DNA of 64,000 nt from Marinobacter aromaticivorans (GCF_002806975.1 NZ_NIHD01000007.1:185598-249597), one strand, 5' to 3'; positions 9,668 to 19,565 are shown, counted from the first letter of the stretch. The notes: generated by a model not told the origin, from the letters alone. Program-made: numbers and translations.

Positions 9668-11227
9668 TTAAACGAAGATTCCGCGCAACGTGAAGAACAG
9701 AGTAGCCGCCATAACGGCTGACGCAGGCACGGTGATAATCCAGGCCGCTGCTATGCGTACCAGATGCGAGCGCTTGACCATTTCCTCTTTGTAGATCTTC
9801 TTCAAACGCTTGCGGTCCGATTTCGTCAGGGGTACATGCTTCTTTTTCTTGGCACGCTTGAGGAGTTTTTCCATTTCCTCAACGGAAGCATTGCGGAAAT
9901 CGTCAAGGAAGGGTTTGAGGCGCTCCTGATCGTCCTCGTCACGCTCCTCCATAATCTTGTGCAACTGGGTGGCGTAATTGGATTTCAGGTATTCGCGCAG
10001 GAAGCCAACACCAAATACGCCGCCAATGGCAATGTGGGTCGAGCTCACCGGCAGGCCCAGTTGCGAAGCCAGAATGACTGTTAATGCCGCAGAAAGGGCA
10101 ATACAAAAGGCACGGGTTTTATCCAGTTCGGTAATCTCGCTGCCCACGGTTTTAATCAGGCGCGGGCCGAACAACATAAGACCGACTGTCAAACCCAGAG
10201 CGCCAATCATCATAACCCACAGGGGTATGCTCGAAGCGGTCGCGACGCCACCATTTGCCAAGGCATCATTGATCGCTGCAAGCGGGCCAATGGCGTTAGC
10301 CACGTCATTTGCACCGTGGGCGAAGCTCAGCAGGGCAGCAGCGAAGATCAGCGGCCAGGTGAACAGGGTGTTGACCCCGTCTGCGCTGTTTTCCATGGTA
10401 GCGGCGCGGCGTATGGCAAGGGCCCGCACAACAAAGAACGCTACTACGGCCGCAACCAGGCCAACCAGGGATGCCTCAAAGAAATCGACCATGACGATTT
10501 TCTTTACGCCCTTGATCATCAGGTAGGTGCCGAACGCCCAGGCCATAATGGCAACAAGCCAGGGCACAAACGTTCGGGCAGCGGGTACTACATTTTTCCG
10601 GTATAGCACCGTCTTGTTGATGATGAACAACAAAAGAGCCGCAACCGCGCCACCCATTACCGGCGAAATAACCCAACTGCCAGCAATCTTGCCCATGACG
10701 GCCCAGTCTGCAATACCCCAGCCGCCGGCTGCGACGCCTGCTCCAAGTACGCCACCCACAATGGAGTGCGTGGTCGATACAGGCGCGCCCATCCAGGTCG
10801 CCAGGTTGAGCCAGAGTGCACCCGCCAGCAAAGCGGCAGTCATCAGCCAGACAAACTCGCGACTTTCATCCAGCCGTGTTGGATCAATAATCCCTCCCTT
10901 GATGGTAGAGACCACATCGCCACCGGCAATGAGCGCACCGGAGGACTCAAAAACACCGGCCAGAATGACCGCTGCACCCAGAGACAGGGCGCCGGAACCG
11001 ACAGCCGGGCCGACGTTGTTGGCAACGTCGTTGGCACCTATGTTGATAGCCATATAGCCACCAATAACGGCAGCGGCCATGAGCAGCGTGCCATTCGGCA
11101 TGCCCTCACTGAAGGCGCCCACCACCAGCCAGATGCCCAGTAAAAACAACAGGCTGAATCCGATCCGGTATCGTTCCGTAGAGTCGCTGGTCAGCAGGGT
11201 ATCCAGAAATCCGCTTGAACGGGCCAT
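9668..11227 (-). CDS. pitA: Low-affinity inorganic phosphate transporter, PiT family
   Basis: Cation-coupled phosphate (or metal-phosphate) symporter of the inner membrane. The 519-residue product has the two family signatures GANDVANNVGPAVGSG in the first half and GANDVANAIGPLAA in the second, plus the repeated VSTTHSIVGG and VSSTHIAIGG motifs. About ten to twelve membrane segments flank a cytosolic charged region of roughly 80 residues near residues 420 to 495 (rich in lysine and glutamate), after which one last membrane segment follows. It complements the high-affinity PstSCAB system encoded some 35 kb away. No Pho box was seen upstream, consistent with constitutive use. Confidence 0.93.
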   Translation of the reverse strand: MARSSGFLDTLLTSDSTERYRIGFSLLFLLGIWLVVGAFSEGMPNGTLLMAAAVIGGYMAINIGANDVANNVGPAVGSGALSLGAAVILAGVFESSGALIAGGDVVSTIKGGIIDPTRLDESREFVWLMTAALLAGALWLNLATWMGAPVSTTHSIVGGVLGAGVAAGGWGIADWAVMGKIAGSWVISPVMGGAVAALLLFIINKTVLYRKNVVPAARTFVPWLVAIMAWAFGTYLMIKGVKKIVMVDFFEASLVGLVAAVVAFFVVRALAIRRAATMENSADGVNTLFTWPLIFAAALLSFAHGANDVANAIGPLAAINDALANGGVATASSIPLWVMMIGALGLTVGLMLFGPRLIKTVGSEITELDKTRAFCIALSAALTVILASQLGLPVSSTHIAIGGVFGVGFLREYLKSNYATQLHKIMEERDEDDQERLKPFLDDFRNASVEEMEKLLKRAKKKKHVPLTKSDRKRLKKIYKEEMVKRSHLVRIAAAWIITVPASAVMAATLFFTLRGIFV

Positions 11228-11441
11228 AACAGAAAAGGTCTCATTTGGTCTGAATGGAGAACGTACCGTTGTGCTGCGCGCAACTATAAGTTTTTTGCCC
11301 TGAAAATGAAACTAATGTGCGACACAACGACAGGATCACACAATGCACCTGCAATGGATGCATGCATGCCGTTTTCTGATTCATAATAAACGCAAAACCA
11401 GAGCGCTACGCAGGCGTTCTGCATATCGGGACAGGGCCACC

Positions 11442-12545
11442 ATGAGCAGAGATTCCTCTTCGGGCTACCAGGCCGCGCGGGAACGTGAAGATGCCCAGGT
11501 TTCACTGGTGCTAACCTGGCTGTCGCTGGCGGCAATCCTGTGCCTTCTGGGCATTGGCTCAAAAGCCTGGCATTCCGGCCATAGCACCCACGCCCTGATC
11601 CTCTGGTTTTTTATCCTTCCGATCGTGGTCAATATGGTCTGGTTCGCCTTTTCAGGCAACCGTGATATACAAAAAGCCGGGCTTCTGGTCACTGTCAGCG
11701 TGCTTTTTACCTACCTGATAGCTTCCGGTGGAGAAGGCAACACCGGTCCTCTGTGGTTCTACGTGTTCCCGCCCCTGCTGTTTTTCCTGACCAGCCTGAA
11801 AACCGGTACCATGATCCTTCTGCTGGTGTACCTGATTGCGCTCATTGTGTTCCAGTTTCCTGAGCTGCCCTTTGTATTTGCCGAGTACGAGAGCGACTTC
11901 AAAGTTCGTTTTTTCGCAACGCTGACCTTTGAATCGATTTTCTGTTTCGTACTGGAGGCCAGCCGGCTGAAGGCCCGCAACGAGCTCCTGGACCTGGCTC
12001 TGACTCACGAACACGCGGCCAAAACCGATGAGCTTACCGGGCTTTCCAACCGCCGGGACATGTTGAACCGGTTATCCGGGGAATTTTCACGGTACCAGCG
12101 TTCCGGGCATCATTTTTCCATCGTTCTGATTGATCTGGATCTGTTCAAGACGATCAATGATCAGTTTGGCCACAACACCGGGGATGCGGTTCTGATGCAA
12201 TTTGCCGAACTGGTGCAGACCGTCATCCGCCAGACGGATATTGCGGCTCGCTGGGGCGGGGAGGAGTTTCTGCTACTGCTGCCGGATACCTCCCTGCTTC
12301 CGGCACTGAAACTGGCCGAGCGCTTGCGCAGCGAAGTGGCAGGGAACAGTTTCCGATTTCAGGGGCAGGACTTACCCGTCACCATGAGTGCCGGAGTTTG
12401 CTCTATCGCTCAGGTCAACTCCATCGACAGTATGCTCAGGCAGGCAGACCTTCAGCTCTACAGCGCCAAGGGGGCAGGCCGCAACCGGATTGCCCCCAGA
12501 GTGCGAAGCCAGGCTACAGCCACCCACAGCGAATCAAACACTTGA
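11442..12545 (+). CDS. Membrane diguanylate cyclase (GGDEF)
   Basis: Synthesises cyclic di-GMP. The start is the ATG at 11442, although the frame extends back to 11343 without family features. The 367-residue product has about five or six membrane segments within residues 17 to 180 and a C-terminal GGDEF domain beginning at KTDELTGLSNRR. The active-site motif is GGEEF at residues 272-276, a functional variant. The inhibitory site RxxD is present as RQTD five residues before it, so product inhibition is expected. The sensing domain resembles the MASE-like integral membrane modules but I cannot name the type. It is followed by a flavodoxin gene 68 bases away. Confidence 0.92.
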   Translation: MSRDSSSGYQAAREREDAQVSLVLTWLSLAAILCLLGIGSKAWHSGHSTHALILWFFILPIVVNMVWFAFSGNRDIQKAGLLVTVSVLFTYLIASGGEGNTGPLWFYVFPPLLFFLTSLKTGTMILLLVYLIALIVFQFPELPFVFAEYESDFKVRFFATLTFESIFCFVLEASRLKARNELLDLALTHEHAAKTDELTGLSNRRDMLNRLSGEFSRYQRSGHHFSIVLIDLDLFKTINDQFGHNTGDAVLMQFAELVQTVIRQTDIAARWGGEEFLLLLPDTSLLPALKLAERLRSEVAGNSFRFQGQDLPVTMSAGVCSIAQVNSIDSMLRQADLQLYSAKGAGRNRIAPRVRSQATATHSESNT

Positions 12546-12613
12546 TGTCATCTGTTCTCGCCGCTATTGTCCAGCGCCACAGGACTCTTTTGGTGCAATA
12601 AAAGGCAACTTGA

Positions 12614-13066
12614 ATGACAGATATCAGAATTCTGGTAGGCAGCGTATACGGTGGGGCACTGCTGACCGCCAGGGCCATCAGGCAGGCCCTGGAAAACGAA
12701 GGCTATTGCGTGCAGGTTCTGGAAAACCCGGTGCTGGACGATATAACCTCCGACGACTCGCCCTTGCTGGTTTGTACGTCCACCACCGGCCAGGGAGAAG
12801 TTCCCGGCAACCTGCTGCCCTTTTATGTAGCCCTGCGAGAGCAGCTGCCACAACAACCAGGACGCCCCTTCGGCATTATTGTTCTGGGAGACAGTTCCTA
12901 TGGCGACACCTTTTGCGGTGCAGGCACACTGATGGAAGAAGCGCTCTATGAAACCGCGGCCCGCAAGGTGGGAGACACCCTGCGCATTGACGCACTGGAA
13001 ACCCAGGAACCGGAAAGTGAAGCTTTGCCCTGGGTACGTGAATGGATAGCCGCTGTATCAATCTGA
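12614..13066 (+). CDS. Flavodoxin / MioC-like FMN protein
   Basis: A 150-residue single-domain flavodoxin-fold protein. It has the FMN-phosphate loop in modified form (VGSVYGGA) and the second FMN loop TSTTGQGEVPGN, like the flavodoxin domains of MioC and sulfite reductase. GDSSYGDTFCGAG matches the third FMN contact. It is likely a cytosolic electron carrier; the partner is not obvious from context, which is two c-di-GMP genes. It ends 66 bases before the GGDEF-EAL gene, all on the same strand. Confidence 0.85.
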   Translation: MTDIRILVGSVYGGALLTARAIRQALENEGYCVQVLENPVLDDITSDDSPLLVCTSTTGQGEVPGNLLPFYVALREQLPQQPGRPFGIIVLGDSSYGDTFCGAGTLMEEALYETAARKVGDTLRIDALETQEPESEALPWVREWIAAVSI

Positions 13067-13132
13067 GTCCCACTTGAGAGGCTCTTGGCGAGCGCGCATA
13101 CTGCTGCGGACAACAACCATGACAAGCGGTGA

Positions 13133-15697
13133 ATGGTGACAAGGTTCCAAGGGTCTCGTGTTCTGGCAGTGCTGATGCTGCTTCTGCCCCTGGCGTTTGG
13201 CAGCCGTGGCGCCGAGACATTCCGCTTTCCCGATATCGAATTTCTGCGGGTGCCGCCTGGTGTGCACCTGTCCCCCAGCGAAGTTATAGCCTCCGATGAT
13301 TGGCTGCCGCTCGGGAACAGCAGCCCGAATTTCGGTTACACCCGGGATACTGTCTGGTTCCGCTTTGACGTTCCTGCAAATCGCCAGGCAGATTTACTGG
13401 AAGTTGCCTACTCCCAGCTTGACTACATTTCGTTCTACCTGCTTGATAGTGGCGAGCTTGTGGACACCGTCACTACAGGTGACCGGTATCCGTTCGCCCA
13501 GCGCCCGGTACTGAATCGCCATTTTCTGTTCCCGTTCAACCCGGATGGCGGCAAGAACCGGGAAATTCTTCTGGAAATCCGCACCGAAGGCACGCTTCAG
13601 GCGCCCATGAGCCTCTGGAATACCCGGGCTTTCTTTGCACATGCCTCGGTTGAAGAACAGTTGCACGCGGTTTATTACGGCATACTGATCAGCGTTATTT
13701 TCTTTAACCTGTTCGTCTTTTTTGCCCTGCGAGAGCCTGTTTACCTGCTTTACGTGCTGTCAACGCTGGGCTACCTGCTGCTGATCAGCAACCTGAACGG
13801 CACTGCGTTCCAGCTACTGTGGCCCGAGAGCCCGGAAATACAGAACCGCGCTATGCTGTTCACAGTACCTCTGGCGGTGGTGTTCACGCTGCTGTTTTCA
13901 CGCTCCTTTCTCAAGCTTGAACAAACTGCTCCAAACCTCAACCGCATTGTACTTGGCTTTATTGCAGCGAACGCCCTCGTGGCGGTTGTAACCGGCATTA
14001 TTGATTACAGTAACGCCATCCGGATCACCGTTGCCATGGCCATCCCGAGCACCTTGCTGCTCACCGTCATCGGCCCCCTGCAATGGATGCGGGGCAAGCC
14101 ACAGGCCAGCTACTACACCATAGCCTGGGGCGCACTGTCTCTTGGCAGCGCCATCACGGCAGCCAACAAGTACGGCATGCTTCCCAATAATTTTATTACC
14201 ACTTACGGCATGGAGATTGGCTCCGCGTTTGAAGCCATGCTGTTGGCTCTGGCTCTGGCTGCCCGGATTTACCAGGAGCGCCAGGAAAAAGTGGAAGCCC
14301 GGGAAGCAGAGCTTGCGGCCATAGCGGCCAGACGCTCAGCGGAACTGAAACTGATCGAGAACGCCCTGCACAACACTCTCACCGGCCTCCCCAATCGCGC
14401 CAGTTTTGAAATGCATGTGAATGACCTGATCCACCAGGCACCGCACACACGACACGGCATTGTCGTCATCCACATGAACAACCTGCAGTCTGTAACCAAA
14501 ACCCTGGGGCACCAGAACACGGATCGAATACTGGAGCGGGTCTCGCAGAACCTGAACGCCATTATTGGAAAGCTCCCCGGCATTATTCCTCTGGGGCAGC
14601 ACAATGGGCGCAGTTTTTTTGTCGCCTGTCTTGATCCGGAGACCTTCGCCTTTGTGGTGAATGCAAACCTCACAGAAAACGCAGGCCGATCCGTGATGCG
14701 AGCGCTGGAAGCCGTACGCCGACCGGTGGATTATCTGGGTATGCAGATACCGCTTGGCGCCCAGCTTGGCATCGCTGTCTCACCAGCCCATGGCACGGAC
14801 GCCACCTCTTTGATTCGCAGAGCCTCAATAGCAGAAAGCTCCGAACGCGCGAAAGAACGCGGAATGGCGTACTACAAACCATCCCGGGACTCCTACAGCG
14901 CCGGCAGGCTCACAATGGTTTCGAAGTTACAGCAAGCTCTGGCAAACAACGAGCTCGAACTCCACCTGCAGCCCAAGCTGAATCTCGCAAGCGGTCAGGT
15001 AGCCGGGCTGGAAGTACTTATACGCTGGCCTGCGCGTCAACCCTCCGTGTGTGCGGACGAGTTCATTATGCTGGCCGAGCAAACCGGACTGATCAAACCC
15101 CTGACCCGCTGGGTACTGGAACGTTCATTGCAGATTCGAAGCTGCCTGCTGGAACACGGGCATGTTCTCGATCTTTCGCTGAATATCTCACCCGCCAACC
15201 TACGGGAACCGGATTTTCCGGATTTCGTAAACAGAACGATGAACGCGCACCCGGGGCACGTGGGCGCTGTTATTTTCGAGGTTACGGAAACATCGATGAT
15301 GCAGGATCCCGCCAATGCCCTGACAGCACTTAACTCACTGGCAAACGCAGGCATTCCGGTTTCCATTGACGATTTCGGATCCGGCTACTCGTCGCTCTCC
15401 TACATCAAGCAGCTACCGGCGAGTGAAATCAAGATTGACCGGTCGCTGATTACTGACCTGGTTACCGGGGAAGAGGACCGGGTTATCGTCCAGACCACTA
15501 TCAACATGTGTCATAGCCTCGGCTACCGGGTTGTAGCCGAGGGCGTGGAAGACGAAGCCACTGCCAGCCTGCTCAAAGGAATGGGCTGCGACATGATTCA
15601 GGGTTACCTGCTGAGCCGGCCTCTGCCGCTCGAGCAGATGCTGGTCTGGCTCGCTCAAAGGCAGGAAACGGCCGTCAAACAACAACTGCCCGGGTAA
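13133..15697 (+). CDS. 7TMR-DISM sensor with degenerate GGDEF and intact EAL domain
   Basis: Predicted inner-membrane c-di-GMP phosphodiesterase of 854 residues. Order: signal peptide (about 1-27), periplasmic 7TMR-DISM extracellular type-2 domain (about 30-165), seven membrane segments (about 180-385), a short coiled coil, a GGDEF-like domain from NTLTGLPNRASF, and an EAL domain. The GGDEF signature is absent (the position reads HNGRSFF), so cyclase activity is unlikely. The EAL motif reads EVL at residue 627, but the glutamate is kept, as are the catalytic and metal residues in LNISPANL, EVTETSM, IDDFGSGYSS, EIKIDRS, VAEGVED and IQGYLLS. I infer phosphodiesterase activity tuned by the membrane sensor. 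It converges on tesB with only 13 bases between. Confidence 0.9.
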   Translation: MVTRFQGSRVLAVLMLLLPLAFGSRGAETFRFPDIEFLRVPPGVHLSPSEVIASDDWLPLGNSSPNFGYTRDTVWFRFDVPANRQADLLEVAYSQLDYISFYLLDSGELVDTVTTGDRYPFAQRPVLNRHFLFPFNPDGGKNREILLEIRTEGTLQAPMSLWNTRAFFAHASVEEQLHAVYYGILISVIFFNLFVFFALREPVYLLYVLSTLGYLLLISNLNGTAFQLLWPESPEIQNRAMLFTVPLAVVFTLLFSRSFLKLEQTAPNLNRIVLGFIAANALVAVVTGIIDYSNAIRITVAMAIPSTLLLTVIGPLQWMRGKPQASYYTIAWGALSLGSAITAANKYGMLPNNFITTYGMEIGSAFEAMLLALALAARIYQERQEKVEAREAELAAIAARRSAELKLIENALHNTLTGLPNRASFEMHVNDLIHQAPHTRHGIVVIHMNNLQSVTKTLGHQNTDRILERVSQNLNAIIGKLPGIIPLGQHNGRSFFVACLDPETFAFVVNANLTENAGRSVMRALEAVRRPVDYLGMQIPLGAQLGIAVSPAHGTDATSLIRRASIAESSERAKERGMAYYKPSRDSYSAGRLTMVSKLQQALANNELELHLQPKLNLASGQVAGLEVLIRWPARQPSVCADEFIMLAEQTGLIKPLTRWVLERSLQIRSCLLEHGHVLDLSLNISPANLREPDFPDFVNRTMNAHPGHVGAVIFEVTETSMMQDPANALTALNSLANAGIPVSIDDFGSGYSSLSYIKQLPASEIKIDRSLITDLVTGEEDRVIVQTTINMCHSLGYRVVAEGVEDEATASLLKGMGCDMIQGYLLSRPLPLEQMLVWLAQRQETAVKQQLPG

Positions 15698-15710
15698 CCA
15701 TCAACAGTCA

Positions 15711-16565
15711 TCAACGCTGGCGAATCAACGCTTCCTGTGTTGTGGATGCAACCAGAACGCCTTTCTGATTGAAAAAATTGCCGCGATTAAAGCCGCGCCC
15801 GGACGACGCGCTGGGGCTGTCTTTATCATAAAGCAGCCAGTCTTCCATACGAAAATCCCGGTGAAACCAGATGGCATGGTCCAGGCTCGCAATCTGCAGC
15901 CCCTTGTTCATGAACGACACGCCGTGGGGGTTAAGGGACGTTCCCAGGAATGAAAAATCCGACGCATAGGTAAGCAGGCAGCGGTGCAGAACCGGATCAT
16001 CCGGCAGTGGTCCCAGAGCACGAATCCAGCTTTGCTTGCAGGGCGGGCGCTTTTCAGGCTGAAGCGGATTTACCGGGTTCACCGGGCGAATTTCAATGGG
16101 GCGGTCACGGGTCATGATCTCGCGCAATTTCTCCGGCACCTGTGGCGCCATCAGCTTGCCCCATTCCTGCTCGGAGCGCAGGGTTTCCGGGTCTGGCGCA
16201 TCGGGCATCTCCGCCTGGTGCTCGAACCCCTCCTCAGCAACATGAAAGGACATGGAGCCGGTCAGAATTTCCTTGCCGTCCTGGCGGGCGATCACCCTGC
16301 GAACAGAAAAACTGCGGCCATCGCGCACCCGCTGAACTTCATAATCAATGGGCATATGCTGGTTGCCAGGGCGCAAAAAATAAGCATGCATCGAGTGGCA
16401 GAGACGGTCTTCAACCGTATGACTGGCTGCCATCAGCGCCTGCCCGAGAACCTGGCCCCCGAATACGTGGGGAAACCCAAGGTCCTCGCTGTCGCCCCGA
16501 TAGTGATCTCCGCCAGCGGGGGCCAGATACAACAACTCCACCAGTCTTTTTGTAACATCAAGCAT
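15711..16565 (-). CDS. tesB: Acyl-CoA thioesterase II
   Basis: Double-hotdog cytosolic thioesterase hydrolysing medium- and long-chain acyl-CoA. The 284-residue product is of usual length. Characteristic blocks are VFGGQVLGQALMAA near residue 35, HSMHAYFLRPG around 58, and LLTYASDFSFLGT and SLDHAIWFHRDF in the second half. The catalytic Asp of the second hotdog domain lies in SLDHAIWFH. The neighbour upstream on this strand ends 156 bases away in the other direction of reading (rubredoxin reductase), so tesB is probably transcribed on its own. Confidence 0.95.
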   Translation of the reverse strand: MLDVTKRLVELLYLAPAGGDHYRGDSEDLGFPHVFGGQVLGQALMAASHTVEDRLCHSMHAYFLRPGNQHMPIDYEVQRVRDGRSFSVRRVIARQDGKEILTGSMSFHVAEEGFEHQAEMPDAPDPETLRSEQEWGKLMAPQVPEKLREIMTRDRPIEIRPVNPVNPLQPEKRPPCKQSWIRALGPLPDDPVLHRCLLTYASDFSFLGTSLNPHGVSFMNKGLQIASLDHAIWFHRDFRMEDWLLYDKDSPSASSGRGFNRGNFFNQKGVLVASTTQEALIRQR

Positions 16566-16721
16566 GCCTGCTCCTGTTTATTCGTTAGCACACGAACAGG
16601 TTTCTACCGCAAGCGGAGGAAGTTCGCAACGAAAAGCTGCCCGGACCCGCCCCTGTTGGGACAGCACAGGCGGGCCGAATCCGCTCAGATACTGCAACAT
16701 TGCCTGTCGGAGACAGGCTAT

Positions 16722-17876
16722 TCAGGAATGAATGGGTGGTACGATTTTGGACAGCGCCTGTTTTTCCAAGGCAAACCGACCGGTAACGGCAAACCCCAGC
16801 ACTTCGCCGTCGGCATTTTTGAACAGGGTTTTTACGTGGCTGCCATCCTGCTCGGTTTCCCAGTACCCCTCCGCATCGGATGGTGGCGGGCAAACCGCTG
16901 CCGGGCAACAGGGGGTTTTAACCATCACCGGCATGGTGCCGTAGGTCACTTCAGTGGGCACACCGGTCAGGGTTTTTGCCAGGGCGCGGGCACAGGCCAT
17001 TAGCGGCAGAACATAGAGCAGCACATGGCCATCCACCTCGGCGCAATCCCCCAGGGCATAGACATCCTGGGCCGAGGTTTCCAGCAGCCTGTTCACCTTG
17101 ATTCCGCGACCCGTATCGATTCCGGCAGCACGGGCCAGTTGTATACGGGGGCGCAGACCGACGGCTGATATCACGATATCCGCCTGCAGTTTTTCACCAT
17201 TCGCCAAAAACAGGGTTACGCCCGTTTCTGCCGGCTCAATGCGCTCAACAAGAGTCTCCAGGTGGAAGTTCACACCCAGCGCTTCCATCTCTTGCTGCAC
17301 CGCGTCGGCAGCAACGGCCGGCAGCAGGCTCGGCATGACAGCGTCAGAAGGGGCAATCACCTCTACCTCGTAGCCGCCATTACGCAGATCGTTCGCAAAC
17401 TCACAACCAATAAGCCCCGCGCCCATAATGGCTACCCGGCTACCCGGCTTCAATGCCTTGCGAAACACACGGTAATCCCCCAGATCGTTAATGGGAAAGA
17501 CCCGTTCCTGACCGTCGCCGGGTATGGTCAGGCGAATCACATCTGCGCCCCAGGCCAGTACCAGCTTGCTGTAAGACAGGCTGTCGTCGCCCAGCAATAA
17601 CCTGTGGCCTTCGGTATCTATACCGGTCACGGTTGTAAAGGTCCGCAGCTCCAGATTGAGCTGCTCTGCCATGGTTTCTGTGCCCGCCTGGGCCAGGCCT
17701 TCCGCATCCTTACCCTTGGTAAGGCCGGTGGACAGCATGGGTTTGGAGTAGCTGACGCCGTCATCGGCGGTCACCATCACGATCCGGGCGTCTTTGTCCT
17801 GCTTGCGGATTTCCCGGGCCAGGGAATAACCGGCCAAACCCGTTCCGACAATAACGATGGGGTGCTGCTCTGTCAT
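16722..17876 (-). CDS. rubB: Rubredoxin-NAD(+) reductase
   Basis: FAD protein passing electrons from NADH to rubredoxin, typically for alkane hydroxylation or oxygen and stress responses. The start at 17876 is chosen because GGAG stands seven bases before it; the ATG two codons upstream is too close to that site. The 384-residue product shows the FAD fold IVGTGLAGYSLAREI, the NAD fold IMGAGLIGCEFANDL and the late FAD motif VYALGDCAEVDG. It is directly downstream of the rubredoxin gene (19 bases), giving a complete two-gene electron chain. No alkane monooxygenase is present in the window. Confidence 0.93.
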   Translation of the reverse strand: MTEQHPIVIVGTGLAGYSLAREIRKQDKDARIVMVTADDGVSYSKPMLSTGLTKGKDAEGLAQAGTETMAEQLNLELRTFTTVTGIDTEGHRLLLGDDSLSYSKLVLAWGADVIRLTIPGDGQERVFPINDLGDYRVFRKALKPGSRVAIMGAGLIGCEFANDLRNGGYEVEVIAPSDAVMPSLLPAVAADAVQQEMEALGVNFHLETLVERIEPAETGVTLFLANGEKLQADIVISAVGLRPRIQLARAAGIDTGRGIKVNRLLETSAQDVYALGDCAEVDGHVLLYVLPLMACARALAKTLTGVPTEVTYGTMPVMVKTPCCPAAVCPPPSDAEGYWETEQDGSHVKTLFKNADGEVLGFAVTGRFALEKQALSKIVPPIHS

Positions 17877-17895
17877 AACCATGCTCCGTTCGGGC

Positions 17896-18063
17896 TCAGC
17901 CGATCTCGATCATTTCAAAATCTTCCTTGCCCACTCCACAATCGGGGCAAACCCAGTCTTCCGGTACATCGTCCCATGAGGTGCCTGGCTCGATACCATC
18001 CTCGGGCCAGCCCTCTGCTTCATCATAAATCAGACCACATACCACACACTGCCACTTCTTCAT
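17896..18063 (-). CDS. rubA: Rubredoxin
   Basis: A 55-residue iron protein with both iron-binding pairs, [13 protein letters not shown] near the start and [12 protein letters not shown] near the end. The start is the ATG at 18063, with GGAGATAGG upstream; an in-frame upstream ATG at 18096 would add eleven unlike residues. It is the first gene of a two-gene operon with the reductase. The 269 bases to the divergent hpt gene hold promoters for both directions. Confidence 0.96.
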   Translation of the reverse strand: MKKWQCVVCGLIYDEAEGWPEDGIEPGTSWDDVPEDWVCPDCGVGKEDFEMIEIG

Positions 18064-18298
18064 AAAACCTATCTCCACCACATTTTGTGGCCGCAATGTT
18101 AATTGTCGAACAATACATCAATCAAGCATTTTCCACAAACCTGCTCCAAAGCCTGTTATGCCATGTTTTTTTGTCTGCATTGCAACACAATGATACCCGG
18201 CACTCGCGGATTGACCAATGCCAGCGCAGACGCAGCCATCCGGCATTTTCTGCCAATCCCCCGACACACCCCCCCTCCCCACTGCCAGCCCTCTCCGG

Positions 18299-18304
18299 TA
18301 TAAT
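18299..18304 (+). promoter_or_regulatory. Candidate -10 element of the hpt-ubiC unit
   Basis: A perfect TATAAT lies 28 bases before the hpt start codon. No convincing -35 hexamer is seen at the right distance (the sequence there is a C-rich run), so activation or an extended element may be needed. Confidence 0.4.
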
Positions 18305-18332
18305 CGCCGGTTTTACGACAGGACCGACCGTT

Positions 18333-18890
18333 ATGACCGATACCGTCGCCGAAATGAATCAGGTTATGGCCGAAGCTGACTGCCTGGTTGATGAGCAACA
18401 GGTACAGACTGCAATCCGCAACCTTGCCAGCGACATCAGCGACCGCCTTAAGGACAGCAACCCACTGCTGTTTTGTGTCATGAATGGTGGCCTGATCTTT
18501 ACCGGGCAGCTTCTGCCCCGGCTGAACTTCCCCGTGCAGGCGGAATATCTTCATGCAACGCGCTATCGGCAGGAGACTACCGGCGGCATCCTGGAGTGGA
18601 AGCTTCAGCCCGAAGCCGATATGAAAGGCCGGGTTGTGCTGATTGTTGACGACATTCTTGATGAAGGCACAACCCTCTGCGCCATCGCAGACTATTGCAT
18701 GGCCCATGGCGCAAAAGAAGTCCTGACGGCGGTGCTGGTGGACAAACAACACGATCGCAAGGCCCGCCCGGATCTCAAGGCTGATTTCACCGGGCTAAAG
18801 GTGGAAGACCGCTTTCTGTTTGGCTATGGCATGGACTACAAAGGGTACTGGCGAAATGCCCCCGGAATTTACGCGGTCAAAGGCCTCTGA
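18333..18890 (+). CDS. hpt: Hypoxanthine-guanine phosphoribosyltransferase
   Basis: Purine salvage enzyme transferring phosphoribose from PRPP to hypoxanthine or guanine. The 185-residue product carries the PRPP-binding motif VVLIVDDILDEGTT around residues 107-120 and FCVMNGGLIFTGQL, which holds the pyrophosphate loop. The upstream in-frame ATG at 18087 belongs to non-coding leader; GACAGGA precedes the chosen start. The 3' end overlaps the ubiC start by 35 bases, so translation of the two may be coupled. Confidence 0.92.
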   Translation: MTDTVAEMNQVMAEADCLVDEQQVQTAIRNLASDISDRLKDSNPLLFCVMNGGLIFTGQLLPRLNFPVQAEYLHATRYRQETTGGILEWKLQPEADMKGRVVLIVDDILDEGTTLCAIADYCMAHGAKEVLTAVLVDKQHDRKARPDLKADFTGLKVEDRFLFGYGMDYKGYWRNAPGIYAVKGL

Positions 18891-19458
18891 TATCGGTACG
18901 CTGACGGACAACCCCCACCTGGTCATCCCGCCGACTGACTGGTATCAGTCGCTTGCCGCTGCCGGGCTACGCAACCCGGAGGTTCTTGGACCGGCGCGTT
19001 ACTGGCTTCAGGTGGAAGGTTCCTTTACCCGGGCTTTGCAGAACCGGTGCACGAGTTCGTTTCACGTGGAAGTGCACCGTGAAGGCTTTACCACACCCAC
19101 CCTTGAAGAAGCCCGGCGCCTTGGCGTATCTCCGCGCCAGCAGGCGTGGATTCGTGAAGTGCGCCTGTGCGGTGACGGCACGCCCTGGGTTCTGGCTCGC
19201 ACCGTCATCCCCCTTGCCTGCCTGACTGGCGAAGGCAGGCGTCTTCTGCATCTTGGTAACAAGCCGTTGGGCGCCTATCTGTTCAGCAGCCGCAACTGGC
19301 AACGGGGGCCGATTGAAACCGGGCTCTGTCACCGCCCGAACCGGGGCCGGCCAGCATCCGGCAGGCCGGAGATTGCCCGCCGCTCCCTGTTCAGCAACAA
19401 AAAAAGTGCGCTGCTGGTGGGCGAATACCTGCTTCCGGTGCTATACCGCCAGAGCTGA
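18856..19458 (+). CDS. ubiC: Chorismate--pyruvate lyase
   Basis: Converts chorismate to 4-hydroxybenzoate, the first committed step of ubiquinone synthesis. I start at the ATG at 18856 (200 residues), inside the hpt gene; the ATG at 18820 in the same frame is less likely. Family features are [22 protein letters not shown] and [12 protein letters not shown], which include the conserved arginine and the glycine-rich product-binding part, and the end region [20 protein letters not shown]. ubiA follows 107 bases downstream, so the first two pathway steps are adjacent. Confidence 0.9.
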   Translation: MPPEFTRSKASDIGTLTDNPHLVIPPTDWYQSLAAAGLRNPEVLGPARYWLQVEGSFTRALQNRCTSSFHVEVHREGFTTPTLEEARRLGVSPRQQAWIREVRLCGDGTPWVLARTVIPLACLTGEGRRLLHLGNKPLGAYLFSSRNWQRGPIETGLCHRPNRGRPASGRPEIARRSLFSNKKSALLVGEYLLPVLYRQS

Positions 19459-19482
19459 CCGGCCACCCAGACGCACCCGGCT

Positions 19483-19511
19483 TTCACCCCTGCCCGCCCA
19501 CTGGCTATAAT
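19483..19511 (+). promoter_or_regulatory. Candidate sigma-70 promoter of ubiA
   Basis: TTCACC at 19483-19488 and TATAAT at 19506-19511 are separated by 17 bases, in the gap between ubiC and ubiA. The -10 is perfect and the -35 matches four of six positions, so ubiA may be transcribed separately as well as with ubiC. Confidence 0.5.
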
Positions 19512-19565
19512 CCCTGCACGTTCGTTTTCCACTCATTCTTTTCCCATGCCCAAAGGGATAGCCCC

